Both the position numbers and the translations under genes were made by a program. From NCBI GenBank assembly GCA_020634855.1, contig JACKAU010000010.1, positions 62,001 through 126,000 of the forward strand: 64,000 nt of DNA, given 5' to 3'. This DNA comes from Anaerolineales bacterium. GTDB taxonomy: Bacteria > Chloroflexota > Anaerolineae > 4572-78 > J111. Below, piece after piece: positions 33,491 to 43,253 of the stretch (positions within the stretch are counted from its first letter, which is position 1; each line of letters begins with the position of its first letter). Below the pieces are notes generated by a model. That model worked only from the letters and a program-made list of their open reading frames with translations, did not search any database and was not told where the DNA came from.

Positions 33491-35122
33491 ATGTCAACGT
33501 TCGATGTACTCATTCAAGGGGCCAGAGTTGTCGATGGAACCGGCAATCCCTGGTTCTACGGCGATGTCGCCCTGGCCGGCGATACTATCGCCGCCATTAC
33601 GCCCGCCGGTCAAATCGATCCGGGCCGGGCGGCGGAACGGGTCGATGCCGCCGGACGGGTGGTCTGCCCCGGCTTCATCGATATCCTCAGCCACTCCATC
33701 TTGCCGCTGATGATCGATGGGCGCAGTCTGTCCAAAATTACGCAGGGCGTGACCACCGAAATTATGGGCGAAGGTTGGACGCCGGCCCCGTTCGGCGGCA
33801 ACATCGATGACCTGCCCAAACATCCCTTCCTAACGCTGATTCCCGATTGGGCCGCCAAAATGAAAGGCTGGACCGCCTTCCGGCAGTGGCTCGAAGCGAT
33901 GATCGATCACAGCGTCTCGCCCAACATCGGTTCCTTTTTAGGCGGGGGCACGCTGCGCGAATACGGCAAAGGGATGGCGTTGGGACCGGCCACAGCGGAT
34001 GAGTTGGCCGTGATGCGTCAGGTCATGCGGGAAGCAATGGCGGCGGGGGCGTTTGGTATCTCTCACGCCTTGATCTATCCTCCCAGCGCGTTTATCGCTA
34101 TCGACGAACTGGTGGACATCTGCCGGGTGGTGGGCGAGTTCGGTGGATTGTACATCACCCACATCCGCTCGGAGGCGGACGGACTTATTGAAGGCATCCA
34201 AGAAGCGATTGAAATAGGCCGGCGGGCCAACGTGCCGGTCGAGATTTATCATCTGAAGGCCGCCGGCAAGCGCAATTGGCCCAAAATGGCCCAGGTTATC
34301 GAAATTATTAACGCGGCTCGGGCCGAAGGCATCGATGTAACGGCCGATATGTATCCCTACCCCGCCGCCGGCACCGCCCTGGCCTCGATTTTGCCGCCGT
34401 GGGCCGAGGCGGACGGCCGCTTCTTCGACAATCTACGCGATCCTGAGATGCGGGCCAAAATTCGAGCCGAGGCGTTGAACCCGTCCGGCGATTGGGAAGC
34501 GCTGGCCGATTTGTGCGGCCCGGACGGGGTGATGCCGGTCGGCTTTCAGCAGCCGGAAAACCGGGCCTACGCTGGCCAACGGCTGTCGGAGATTGCGGCG
34601 CTGCGCGGGCAGGAATGGATCGATGCGGCCTTTGATCTGTTTCTGTCGGAAGAGCAGCCGATTGATACCATCTATTTCATGATGGACGAGGAAAATCTCA
34701 AACGGCAGTTGCAACTGCCCTGGTTGACCATCGGCACCGACGCCGGCGGGCTAGACCCAGTCTGGGCCAAACCCATTGGCCCCTACCATCCCCGCGCCTA
34801 CGGTTCCTATCCTCGCATCTTGGGCAAATACGTCCGCGATGAAAAGGTGCTGCCGCTGGAAGACGCCATTCGCAAGATGAGCGGCGCGGTCGCCCAGCGG
34901 CTCGGTCTGTTCGACCGGGGCCTGCTGCGCCCCGGTTTTTTGGCCGATGTGGTCATCTTTGATCCCGCCACGATTGGCGATCTCGCCACGTTTGAGGAGC
35001 CGCATCAACTATCCGTTGGCATCCACGATGTGTGGGTCAACGGGACGCGAGTGCTGCAAGCCGGTCGCCACACCGGCGCCAAACCCGGCCGCATCGTCGA
35101 TGGGCCGGGCCGGCGGGGGTAG
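33491..35122 (+). CDS. D-aminoacylase/N-acyl-D-amino-acid deacylase-like amidohydrolase
   Basis: 543 residues. The amidohydrolase frame is clear: FDVLIQGARVVDGTGNPWF, VDAAGRVVCPGFID, ITQGVTTEIMGEGW, YITHIRSEADG, EIYHLKAAGKRNW, LTIGTDAGGL and the closing LGLFDRGLLRPGFLADVVIF. These enzymes deacylate N-acyl-D-amino acids with a zinc ion. The first histidine of the usual HxH pair is Leu66 here (FIDILSHS; His68 kept), while the later His, His and Asp positions seem present. Such a change may alter metal binding. ATG preceded by AAGGATTGAGCCT. Confidence 0.88.
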   Translation: MSTFDVLIQGARVVDGTGNPWFYGDVALAGDTIAAITPAGQIDPGRAAERVDAAGRVVCPGFIDILSHSILPLMIDGRSLSKITQGVTTEIMGEGWTPAPFGGNIDDLPKHPFLTLIPDWAAKMKGWTAFRQWLEAMIDHSVSPNIGSFLGGGTLREYGKGMALGPATADELAVMRQVMREAMAAGAFGISHALIYPPSAFIAIDELVDICRVVGEFGGLYITHIRSEADGLIEGIQEAIEIGRRANVPVEIYHLKAAGKRNWPKMAQVIEIINAARAEGIDVTADMYPYPAAGTALASILPPWAEADGRFFDNLRDPEMRAKIRAEALNPSGDWEALADLCGPDGVMPVGFQQPENRAYAGQRLSEIAALRGQEWIDAAFDLFLSEEQPIDTIYFMMDEENLKRQLQLPWLTIGTDAGGLDPVWAKPIGPYHPRAYGSYPRILGKYVRDEKVLPLEDAIRKMSGAVAQRLGLFDRGLLRPGFLADVVIFDPATIGDLATFEEPHQLSVGIHDVWVNGTRVLQAGRHTGAKPGRIVDGPGRRG

Positions 35123-35124
35123 GT

Positions 35125-35175
35125 GAGTTTATAGAGTTAGTGGAGTTCATAGAGTTTATGGAGTTTATGAACTCC
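35125..35175. repeat. Simple repeat hairpin between convergent genes
   Basis: Repeated GAGTT(T/C)AT words include the inverted pair GGAGTTCAT/ATGAACTCC (35142, 35167). It may serve as a bidirectional terminator. Confidence 0.55.
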
Positions 35176-35177
35176 AA

Positions 35178-37103
35178 TCACTGGCAGGTCCAGACCTGCG
35201 GCCCTTCTTCTTCAAAGTTGGAACTTACCAGCACGAGATCAAAGATGTCAACAATGCCATCCAGGTTGATATCGGCGGTGAGGTTGGTGCCACTTTGGCC
35301 AAACTCAATTCCCACGGCTGTGGCATCAATGATATTTACTGCGTCGTCACCGGTAATATCACCACTCAACAGCGTCACGGCCGCTAAGCCGGTCTCCGGC
35401 GCGGTGACAGACGGATTGTCACAGGTAGCAGATAGATAACCAACCATCTCCGCCCTAATTGAGATCGACGTGTCGATGGGGACGTCGCTGAGTGTGAAGT
35501 TTCCATTGGCGTCAGTTGTCGTGCTGGTCAGCACGGTAGAGAATCCTTCTTCAGTGACAACCAATGTCGTTCCGGCCAACTTGTTACTATCGCGTCCGGT
35601 TAAAAGCACTTGGCCAAAGACGATGGCGGTGTTCGGCTCGATGGTTGGACCAGGCGTAGGTTGATCGGTCGGTTTGGGCGTAGGCTGGATAGTGGGACTG
35701 GGTGTAGGTTGGTTGGTGGGTTTTGGCGTTGGTTCCCCGGTGGGGACGGATGTGGGTTCATCGGTGGGTATGGGAAAGGTATCGCCCGTAATTGTCAGCG
35801 TGTGGTTTTTAGTCACTGCTTCCAGCCGGTTCGCATATGGGTCGCTGAGCTTTTCATCGGCAAATAGAAACGTAGCTGTACCGGGTATATTGCTAGCTTG
35901 AACATCGAAAGTAGCCAGCGTAACGTTATCAATTAGACCAGGCTGTTGTCCGGTTCGGCTGGCGACCATACTGATTTTGCCGGTAATCGTATCAACCTGG
36001 CTGCGTAAAACGTAGGATAGATCCGGGTTAATTTTTAAATTACGAATGGTGACCAGGCTTGGATCGAAACTTAATTCCAATTGGCTGCCGTAGATACCGT
36101 CCATCCCTACCCCTCGCGCTTCGATGCTCGCTTTGACGGTTTCGCCCACGCCAATCGAGTCCGGCATGTTGGCTACCAATTGTATCGCGCCGACACTGGC
36201 GTCGGGCGTTGGGGTGGCGTGAGGGGTTGAGGTCGGAACCAGCGTAGCCGTTGGCAGCGGGCTATTGTCTTGATCGGGATTGACTTCCGCAAAACTATTC
36301 CCTTTGCGATATGAGTCGTGGTAGATCACCATCGTGCCCGTATTGTTGAGAGAGCGATAAACACCCATCTTAAAGTACGGCCCTCTAGTATCGTTATAGC
36401 CAATCGGTCCGTTGTAATCGACCACTCGCTGCCCATCGATCCAGGCTTGAACATAGCCATCACTCTCATAGGACCATTTCATATTGAAAATAAAGTCATG
36501 CCATGTTCCCTTTTTAGCAAATTCGTCATCATTATATAAGAGGACGCTGGTCCCAGAGTCTGAAGTTTGAATTTCTTCTTTGCTGTAAGCGCCGAGAATC
36601 TTGAATTTCTTATTACGATATTCAAGTCTTAGGACCGGGCTTCTACTTATCTCACCCTGGTCCTTATCCGGAGACCCGTGCCATTGAGAAATAATGGTAA
36701 AACCACTATCTTGATCTGGCCATTCCTCAGGAATATAAATGCTGAAGCCGTACCAGTAATCCTGACCAAGGGTATCTCGGTCACTTGACCGATGTATTTC
36801 TGAACGACTGGCCGAAAAGTATCTATCGTCATCGCGGACTTCAAATCGAACCGCGTGGTGTCCGCTACGGACAGGAGAGGTTACAATGCGCTGAGAATGC
36901 GCGCAACATTCCTCTTGCATCCATCCCAAAAAATCACCTGTTTCAAAATCAAACTCTACTAACTCATTATTATCGGCGAAAGTTATAGGAATTGTTGATG
37001 AATTTAACGTCACTATGAATGCCGTAAAGACAATTAGAAAAAGAAAACAACATCGTAGAGGAGAATTCATTCGTCTATTGGCAATTTGAAGAAAGGGTTT
37101 CAT
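35178..37103 (-). CDS. Secreted polysaccharide-lyase-like protein with cohesin and dockerin modules
   Basis: 641 residues. The hydrophobic stretch CCFLFLIVFTAFIVTL is a signal peptide. Residues about 45-275 resemble heparin-lyase-type jelly rolls (RSGHHAVRFEVRDDDRYF, YWYGFSIYIPEEW, SQWHGSPD, YVQAWIDGQRVVDYNG). After a TP linker, residues 305-440 look like a cohesin (IQLVANMPDSIGVGETVKAS, ELSFDPSLVTI, TVTLATF-like strand). A (P)TPxPT linker of about 45 residues, a carboxypeptidase-regulatory-like domain (ANGNFTLSDVPIDT) and a C-terminal dockerin follow, with two calcium loops (GDITGDDAVNIID and ADINLDGIVDIFD). It may join extracellular complexes acting on uronic-acid polysaccharides. Confidence 0.85.
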   Translation of the reverse strand: MKPFLQIANRRMNSPLRCCFLFLIVFTAFIVTLNSSTIPITFADNNELVEFDFETGDFLGWMQEECCAHSQRIVTSPVRSGHHAVRFEVRDDDRYFSASRSEIHRSSDRDTLGQDYWYGFSIYIPEEWPDQDSGFTIISQWHGSPDKDQGEISRSPVLRLEYRNKKFKILGAYSKEEIQTSDSGTSVLLYNDDEFAKKGTWHDFIFNMKWSYESDGYVQAWIDGQRVVDYNGPIGYNDTRGPYFKMGVYRSLNNTGTMVIYHDSYRKGNSFAEVNPDQDNSPLPTATLVPTSTPHATPTPDASVGAIQLVANMPDSIGVGETVKASIEARGVGMDGIYGSQLELSFDPSLVTIRNLKINPDLSYVLRSQVDTITGKISMVASRTGQQPGLIDNVTLATFDVQASNIPGTATFLFADEKLSDPYANRLEAVTKNHTLTITGDTFPIPTDEPTSVPTGEPTPKPTNQPTPSPTIQPTPKPTDQPTPGPTIEPNTAIVFGQVLLTGRDSNKLAGTTLVVTEEGFSTVLTSTTTDANGNFTLSDVPIDTSISIRAEMVGYLSATCDNPSVTAPETGLAAVTLLSGDITGDDAVNIIDATAVGIEFGQSGTNLTADINLDGIVDIFDLVLVSSNFEEEGPQVWTCQ

Positions 37104-37391
37104 ATCGTTACCTTTATATAAAGTAAGAGCCTTTATATGATTTTCTAACTTTTAACCAGTATACCCTTCGCTACATCAATTGTGAACCGCAAAATGCCCC
37201 TGTTTTTCATTGCTATTCATCCCACAAGCCCGTATTTGAGTCAAGCAGTCCCCGTAGATTATACGCGGTCGATGCCGCCGGAGGCGACAAAACTTTAGAC
37301 AGTTACCATGACCAAAATAACATTGATCACTCTACTGAAAACGGCTACAATTAAATGGTAATGCCATAGCCTTATTTAAGGAGAGAGACCA

Positions 37392-40099
37392 TTGACCAAC
37401 CTTGTCGGACAAACCGTTGGACAGTACCAGATTGTGGAGCGATTGGGCCGGGGTGGTATGGCCGATGTTTACAAGGCCTTTCATCAAGGGTTAGCCGTCC
37501 ATCGCGCCCTAAAAGTTATCCGGCCTGAATTTGTGACCGAAAGCGGCTTCAAGGAACGCTTTCAACGCGAGGCGCAAGCCGTGGCCGGGCTGCGCCACCC
37601 TAATATCGTCCAGATGCACGATTTTGGCATCCAAGACAACCTCTACTACATGGTGATGGAGTATATCGAAGGCCGCGATTTAAAAGAACTGCTGCAGCAG
37701 CGCGGCCAGATGCGCCCCTTTAGCGACGTTGTCCCCATCATCGATCAGGTCGCCTCGGCGTTGAATTATGCCCATCAGCGCGGTGTGGTTCACCGCGATA
37801 TCAAGCCCGGTAATATCATGCTCACGCCCGAAGGCCACGCCATTCTAACCGATTTCGGTATCGCCAAGATGGTGGCCGGGCAGGAGAGCATGACGCAGAC
37901 CGGCGTTGGCATCGGTACGCCGGCTTATATGGCTCCCGAACAGGCCCGAGGATTGCCCGATGTTGGCCCTGCCGCCGATATTTACTCGCTGGGTATTGTG
38001 CTCTATGAAATGCTGACCGGCCGAGTTCCCTATAGCGCCGACACGCCGCTGGTCGTGATGTTTAAAGTCGTTAATGATCCGATGCCGCCGCCTCGCGATT
38101 TCAGCCTCGATATTCCCGATGTACTGCAAGGTGTGGTCCTCAAAGCCACGGCCAAAGATCCCGTGCAGCGCTATGGGTCCGCTGCCGCGCTGGCCGATAG
38201 TCTGAAGCGAAGTTTAGCCGGCCAACCTGTTGAAGCCGTCCCGCCATCGCCGCCGCCCCAAACTATCAAAGCGGAATTACCCCCGGAACCCAAGCGCCGA
38301 CGTAAGACGCCCTGGCTGGCTGGTATCGGCGGGGTGGCGCTATTGTGTATAGTGGCTTTGGCGACAGCGGGGGTGGCCGCCTACTTTTGGAGCCGCCCGG
38401 CTCCGGCGTTGGCTGCTTGGCAGTTTGTCGTCGATGCCTCTTCCGGCATGGGGGGAGACGATTGACGGCCAGTCTAAAATGGAGATTGCCCGCGCCGTGC
38501 TGAGTGAGGAACTTGATATCTTGCCGGAGAATGTCGACGCCGGGCTGCGTATTTTTGGCGGCGAACTGTCGGAATCGACCGCCTGTGAGGATACAACTGT
38601 GTTGGTTGAACCGGCCACTGGCCGGCGGGCCGAATTGGTCAATGCTTTGGTCGATGTCAACCCCAGTGGCGACGTCCCATTGACCGAAGCCATCGTCCGG
38701 GCCATCGGTGACTTTGATCCAAGTCAGGATATCAAGAAAACGCTGATCATCATCACGGCCGGACTGGATACGTGCGAGGAGGACGCCATTGGTCAGCTTG
38801 AGACGCTTAGTCGCCGCCTGGGAATCGAGTTCGACTTGCAACTTATCGGCCTGGGCGTCGCCGACCCCGGCGAGCAGGAGCAGCTTCGTGAAATCGCCGA
38901 TGCCGCCGGCGGCGATTATCACAACGCCCAAAGCAAAGGCGATATCATCCGCGTAGTCGAGCGAGAGGTTTCCCTGCTGTTGGGAACACCGGTCGCGGCT
39001 GCGACCACTACACCGACGCCCATTTCCACCGCGACACCCCCCTCTGTAACCGAACCATCGCCCGCGCCGGCCGAAGCCGTCGATTTTCCGGCAGACAACG
39101 TGAGCGACAACCCTGGCCGCTCGGTCCGAGGCCGGTTGGCTTTTGATGACGCCGGCAACCTGCACGTGGTCTGGCATGACAACACCATTAACGTGACTGC
39201 CGGCGAGAACGGCGATGACCTACTGCATCGGATGCGTACGCCGGACGGCGTCTGGTCTGAAATCACCAACCTGACCGATAATTTCGACAGCGTGTCGATC
39301 AAACCGCCGGAACTAATTAGCCGACCGGACGGCACGTTGTGTGTTTTCTGGCACGGGGTGCCCAATTCCCACCAGCCCGGCACTCTTGGGCTGTACCAAC
39401 GTTGTTACATCGGCGGCGGAACAGATAAGAGATCTGGCCCTTACTGCCACTTACGACCCGGCTTTCGCTCCCGACGGTACGCTCTACACCGCCTACGACG
39501 TCCCGTCTTCGACCGTTCGGTTTGAAGACGTTGACCTATCGGACGGCTTCAAGGCGATTCAGTATCCCGATCTGGCCATTGATACGGCAGGCAACTATCA
39601 CGTGGTCTGGACTCGTCAGGGCGATCCCTTTACCATCGAGTATCGCTTTTCCAATGACGGCGTGACCTGGATCGAGCCGGAGCGCCTCTCGGTTGGCGAC
39701 AAAACCGTCGGTAACGCCCAAATTGAGGCCGATAGGTTGGGCAATGTTCACCTGACCTGGACCGAATTTGGCGGCCTGTTGTACTATCGCCGCTGGACGC
39801 CGGATGGCGGCTGGAGTGAACCGGTCGATGTATCGTTGAATGAAACTGACAGCGCCTTCTATCGTATGACTGTCAATGATGAAGGACTGGCCCATGTTAT
39901 CTTTAATTGGGCGGAGATGTTCTACGTAGCTCAACAAACCGACGGCAGATGGAGCGCGCCGGTCCAACTTACCCATCGTGAAATCGGCGATCCGGAAATG
40001 GTCAATCCGGATGTGGCGGTTGATGCCGCCGGCGTCCCCCATTTTGTCTGGACCGTGCAAGACGATACTGAGGATATTTACTACTCCACGTTGGAGTAG
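37392..40099 (+). CDS. Ser/Thr protein kinase with VWA and propeller-like ectodomain, two +1 frameshifts
   Basis: TTG start after AAGGAGAGAGA. The kinase domain is complete: VERLGRGGMADVYKAF, Lys in RALKVIRPEF, VVHRDIKPGNIML, DFGIAKM, YMAPEQ. A membrane helix (GGVALLCIVALATAGVAAYF) precedes a VWA domain (WQFVVDASSGM..., TLIIITAGLDTC) and repeats such as GNLHVVWHDN and GNYHVVWTRQ. The frame shifts by +1 at the six-G run 38450-38455 and again near 39411-39421, so the sequence reads as three overlapping pieces (37392-38465, about 38456-39420, about 39421-40099). Removing one base at each site would give about 901 residues. Either a pseudogene or sequencing indels; an analogous shift in infB favours the latter. 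Confidence 0.82.
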
Positions 40100-40141
40100 T
40101 GGGTGGCTGGCTGATAAATGGTAATTAGAGATTGAATAGTG

Positions 40142-40285
40142 GCGTAGGTTGAGGTGAATGGGCCTACGCGGGATGCCCTTGCCTAAGTTGTTGGGTTTCG
40201 CCGGAGATACAGGCGACGAAAAAGAGAATGAAACCCAACATTATCCCGTTAAAAGCCAAGATTTCTGGCTCAACCCAACCTACGC
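40142..40285. repeat. Nested palindromic element
   Basis: Outer arms GCGTAGGTTGA (40142-40152) and TCAACCCAACCTACGC (about 40270-40285) surround a perfect inner pair TGTTGGGTTTC (40189-40199) and GAAACCCAACA (40230-40240). Such 140-bp elements resemble MITEs. Confidence 0.65.
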
Positions 40286-40311
40286 TTTTTCAAAATTGAG
40301 CGGACGGCGGT

Positions 40312-41004
40312 CTACTGTCCGCCGGCGTAATAGGCCTCGTAATCTCCCATTAGCAGGTGCAGCGGCGGCTCGTCTTCCTCAATTTCCGGAAACCGACCGA
40401 TCGGCTCCAGAAAGCGATTATCATTGGCATCGTCATTGACTTTCGATACTTCGCCCACCAAAACCTGGCTCTCGACGCCCCAGAATTTGTGGTACAGGCC
40501 GGTCGGCAGGGTGATGCTCTCACCGACGTCTAATATAACGGTCTCACCGGCTTTGAAGGTGTGAACCACCCCATCCATACTAACCGTAATGTCGGTATCG
40601 GCCAGTTCATCATCTTCATTCGAGTTATAAAGCTGGATGGCCAGCCGCCCCCCGCCTCGATTAATAATGTCCTCGGTTTTATCCCAATGAAAATGCATCG
40701 GCGTGATCTGATCGACATCGACGATGAGTACTTTTTCAGCATAGGTTTTGCCCCGGCCTGATCGTAAATTCGCCACACTGCCGTTACGCAGAGTGAACAA
40801 AAACAGCCCAAACTGTTCGTAATTTCCCTGCCCAAAATCGGTGATATCCCAACCCATCTGGTTCTGCACAATCTCCCTCACCTCCGGGCCTTTCGCCCGC
40901 CACTCATCTGGAGTCCAATAGGCGAAGGGCGGTAAGAAAAAACCGTGCGACTTCATAAAAGCGTCGGCCTCTTTCATTATATTGTTGACTTCCGAGCGTT
41001 TCAT
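40312..41004 (-). CDS. D-lyxose ketol-isomerase-like cupin
   Basis: ATG at 41004 follows GGAGAAC; 230 residues. The protein matches the D-lyxose isomerase (YdaE) pattern: MKRSEVNNIMKEADAFM start, PFAYWTPDEWR, YAEKVLIVDVDQITPMHFH with the metal His pair and Glu in HFHWDKTEDIINRGGG, and the second cupin His in LPTGLYHKFWGVES. The family interconverts D-lyxose and D-xylulose and often D-mannose and D-fructose, with Mn2+. No sugar transporter or kinase gene is adjacent. Confidence 0.88.
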   Translation of the reverse strand: MKRSEVNNIMKEADAFMKSHGFFLPPFAYWTPDEWRAKGPEVREIVQNQMGWDITDFGQGNYEQFGLFLFTLRNGSVANLRSGRGKTYAEKVLIVDVDQITPMHFHWDKTEDIINRGGGRLAIQLYNSNEDDELADTDITVSMDGVVHTFKAGETVILDVGESITLPTGLYHKFWGVESQVLVGEVSKVNDDANDNRFLEPIGRFPEIEEDEPPLHLLMGDYEAYYAGGQ

Positions 41005-41178
41005 AATAGTTCTCCTTTGACTAATAGTATTATTGCACCGCAATTTGCTCACAGGGGATATCTAATCCCTACGTCAGCTTGGATTTGACTCCCCGGGCCG
41101 AGCAATCTGTATGCAATTGATTTACATGGTTCGAGTGGATTTTACGCCGGGTTGTAGTAAAAACAAGTTGGTTGCCTC

Positions 41179-41205
41179 TTGACAACAAACCCAAAACCGT
41201 ATAAA
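41179..41205 (+). promoter_or_regulatory. Possible promoter of the MerR-MFS operon
   Basis: TTGACA (41179-41184) and TATAAA (41200-41205) are spaced by only 15 bp, 38 bp before the MerR start codon. The spacing is short for sigma70, so the assignment is tentative. Confidence 0.35.
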
Positions 41206-41242
41206 AAGTTAGCTTTGAAAATAATTCACGGTTAGGATCATT

Positions 41243-42025
41243 ATGACCACACTCACCATCGGCCAGCTCGCCAAACGAGTTGGCGTGCGCACCTCAACGC
41301 TGCGCTACTACGAAGACGAAGGACTGCTGGCCCCTGTTCGCCGTTCTGAGGCGGGCTACCGGCTGTACGATGAGCAGGCCGAAGAAACCCTGCACTTTAT
41401 CCAGCGCGCCCAACGGCTGGGCTTCTCGCTGGACGATATCCGCAGCCTGCTGCATGGCTGGCAAGCCGGCGATTTGACCGACGAGGCCATCCTCAACATC
41501 GCCGAGGCCCGCTATCTGGCCCTGGAGCGACAGATCACGCCGATGCTCATTCTGCGGCACGAACTCCAACTGTTTCTGCAAGATATGACGCGCCAACAAC
41601 GCCGCGAGCCGGAGCAGCCCCACCTCGATCGTCTCCTGGCGCGCATCTGCGGCAATCCCCTCAACCAGCCGGCCGAGACCGTACTCGATTGGTTGATCCA
41701 GCACACCCACTGCCGGTTACAGAGCGATCAAGGCCAGGCGCTGCTCAACCAATTGCGCGGCCAGCACGTGCACCTCTGGCAGGTCGATCAGGAGTATCAC
41801 ATCCTGGTCACCAGCAGCGATCCGGCTATTGGCCAGGTGTTGCGGGAATTGGCCCAACTAGAAGCCGACTGCCAGGCCAATACCCATCGCCACCAGGCTC
41901 CCGAACTGCGCCACAACGACGAGGGCTACCTCTTCATCGCCCGGGGTGAACACGCGTTTATTTTCGCCCGGCTGTTTCTATCGCTCGAAATGGATCAGCC
42001 AGCTTCACCAGGAGACTATCGATGA
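41243..42025 (+). CDS. MerR-family transcriptional regulator
   Basis: 260 residues. The N-terminal winged helix is typical: LTIGQLAKRVGVRTSTLRYY, EDEGLLAPVRRSEAGYRLYD and FIQRAQRLGFSLDDIRSLL. A coiled-coil dimer helix (EARYLALERQITPML) leads to a 130-residue effector part with Cys136, Cys157 and Cys210 and several His. It lacks the tight CysxxCys metal loop of CueR or ZntR, so it may instead sense a drug-like molecule. It overlaps the MFS gene (ATGA) and probably controls that transporter; the nearby P-type ATPase promoter is a second candidate target. Confidence 0.88.
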   Translation: MTTLTIGQLAKRVGVRTSTLRYYEDEGLLAPVRRSEAGYRLYDEQAEETLHFIQRAQRLGFSLDDIRSLLHGWQAGDLTDEAILNIAEARYLALERQITPMLILRHELQLFLQDMTRQQRREPEQPHLDRLLARICGNPLNQPAETVLDWLIQHTHCRLQSDQGQALLNQLRGQHVHLWQVDQEYHILVTSSDPAIGQVLRELAQLEADCQANTHRHQAPELRHNDEGYLFIARGEHAFIFARLFLSLEMDQPASPGDYR

Positions 42026-43203
42026 CAAGCAGCTTTTCGCGCGATAACTTTACCTGGTTTATCTACCTGACGCTGGGTTACTACGCTTACCTTTTAAATG
42101 CTATTGGCCCGGCCATGCCTTTCTTACGGGCGGAGTTAGATTTATCGTACACCTTGAGCAGCGCTCATTTGAGCGCCTTTGCCGTCGGCATCCTGCTGGC
42201 CGGCCTGGGTGGCGACTGGCTCATAACCCGCTTTGGCCGGCGCATTGTCTTTAGACTGGGGGTATTTGGGATGGCTTTGAGTACTGTCCTGCTGTTGGTG
42301 AGCCATCATCCTGTTCTGACGATTGGCAGCGCCTTGCTCATGGGGGGCCTGGGGTCTCTATTGCTGGTGATTATTCCGGCTGCCCTGGCTGACCACCACG
42401 GTAACGACCGCGTTGTCGCCATCAGCGAGGCCAATGTGATGGCCAGTTTGTGCAGCGTTTTTGCGCCGGTGCTGCTGGGTCTCTTCGTACGCACCGGCTT
42501 GGGCTGGCGAGGGGTGTTCGTTGTGCCGGTGTTGGTGATCCTGCTGCTCAACCTGCTCTTCTGGCGCGTACCCTTTACCGAACCTGCCGTGCCGAGACAG
42601 TCTCGCTCGGTGTCGGCTCGGCTGCCGGGGTTGTACTGGCTGTATTGGACTGTCCTGGTGTTAGCCGTATCGGTCGAGTTTTGTATTATCTTTTGGGGCG
42701 CTACCTTTTTGGAGACGCAGCGCGACTTTATCCGCGCGGATGCGGCCTTGGCGATGAGTTTGTTCGTGGGCGCGATGCTCCTGGGCCGGTTTGTCGGCAG
42801 CCGCCTGACCCAGCGGCTGCGCAGTGAATGGATTGTTTTGGGATCGATTGGCCTGTGCCTGGCGGGCTTTCTGATGCACTGGACGGCAGAGTGGCCGCTG
42901 CTGACTATGACCGGCTTATTCCTGGCTGGCCTTGGCGTGGCGAACCTCTATCCTCAAGTCCTCTCATTAGCGGTCGGGACAGCGCTCAACCAAACCGATA
43001 TTGCCAGCGCCCGGGCCTCGCTGGCCTCAGGCTTGGCCATCCTGGCTTTACCGCTGCTTCTAGGCGGCCTCGCCGACCAATTTGGCTTACGCTTTGCGTA
43101 TGGCTTGGTCGTTATTCTGCTGCTGTTCGCGGGATTGGGCATGCTCCTGGCCAACCAACTGGACAGGACTGGACAGCCCGTTACCGGCCCACGGCGTCTC
43201 TAA
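42022..43203 (+). CDS. Major facilitator superfamily transporter
   Basis: 393 residues with about 12 membrane helices. MFS marks are GGDWLITRFGRRIVFRLG after helix 2, and a conserved RADAALAMSLFVGAMLLGRF segment in the second half. Start codon overlaps the MerR stop by four bases, so translation is coupled. Probably a drug or metabolite exporter regulated by the MerR protein; substrate unknown. Confidence 0.9.
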   Translation: MTSSFSRDNFTWFIYLTLGYYAYLLNAIGPAMPFLRAELDLSYTLSSAHLSAFAVGILLAGLGGDWLITRFGRRIVFRLGVFGMALSTVLLLVSHHPVLTIGSALLMGGLGSLLLVIIPAALADHHGNDRVVAISEANVMASLCSVFAPVLLGLFVRTGLGWRGVFVVPVLVILLLNLLFWRVPFTEPAVPRQSRSVSARLPGLYWLYWTVLVLAVSVEFCIIFWGATFLETQRDFIRADAALAMSLFVGAMLLGRFVGSRLTQRLRSEWIVLGSIGLCLAGFLMHWTAEWPLLTMTGLFLAGLGVANLYPQVLSLAVGTALNQTDIASARASLASGLAILALPLLLGGLADQFGLRFAYGLVVILLLFAGLGMLLANQLDRTGQPVTGPRRL

Positions 43204-43210
43204 CTGCCTC

Positions 43211-43242
43211 TTGACATTCAACCCGACTTGAAGGTGTATGGT
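43211..43242 (+). promoter_or_regulatory. MerR-type long-spacer promoter of the P-type ATPase gene
   Basis: TTGACA (43211-43216) and TATGGT (43237-43242) are separated by 20 bp, as in ZntR/CadR-controlled promoters. Between them is the dyad TTCAA-CCCGAC-TTGAA. MerR proteins untwist such elongated spacers to activate transcription. The gene itself begins 85 bp downstream. Confidence 0.6.
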
Positions 43243-43253
43243 ATAGGGAGTAG

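Noticed and set aside
38425..39525. Independent VWA protein gene
   Set aside because: It continues the kinase gene directly and lacks its own start signals; the break lies at a six-G run.
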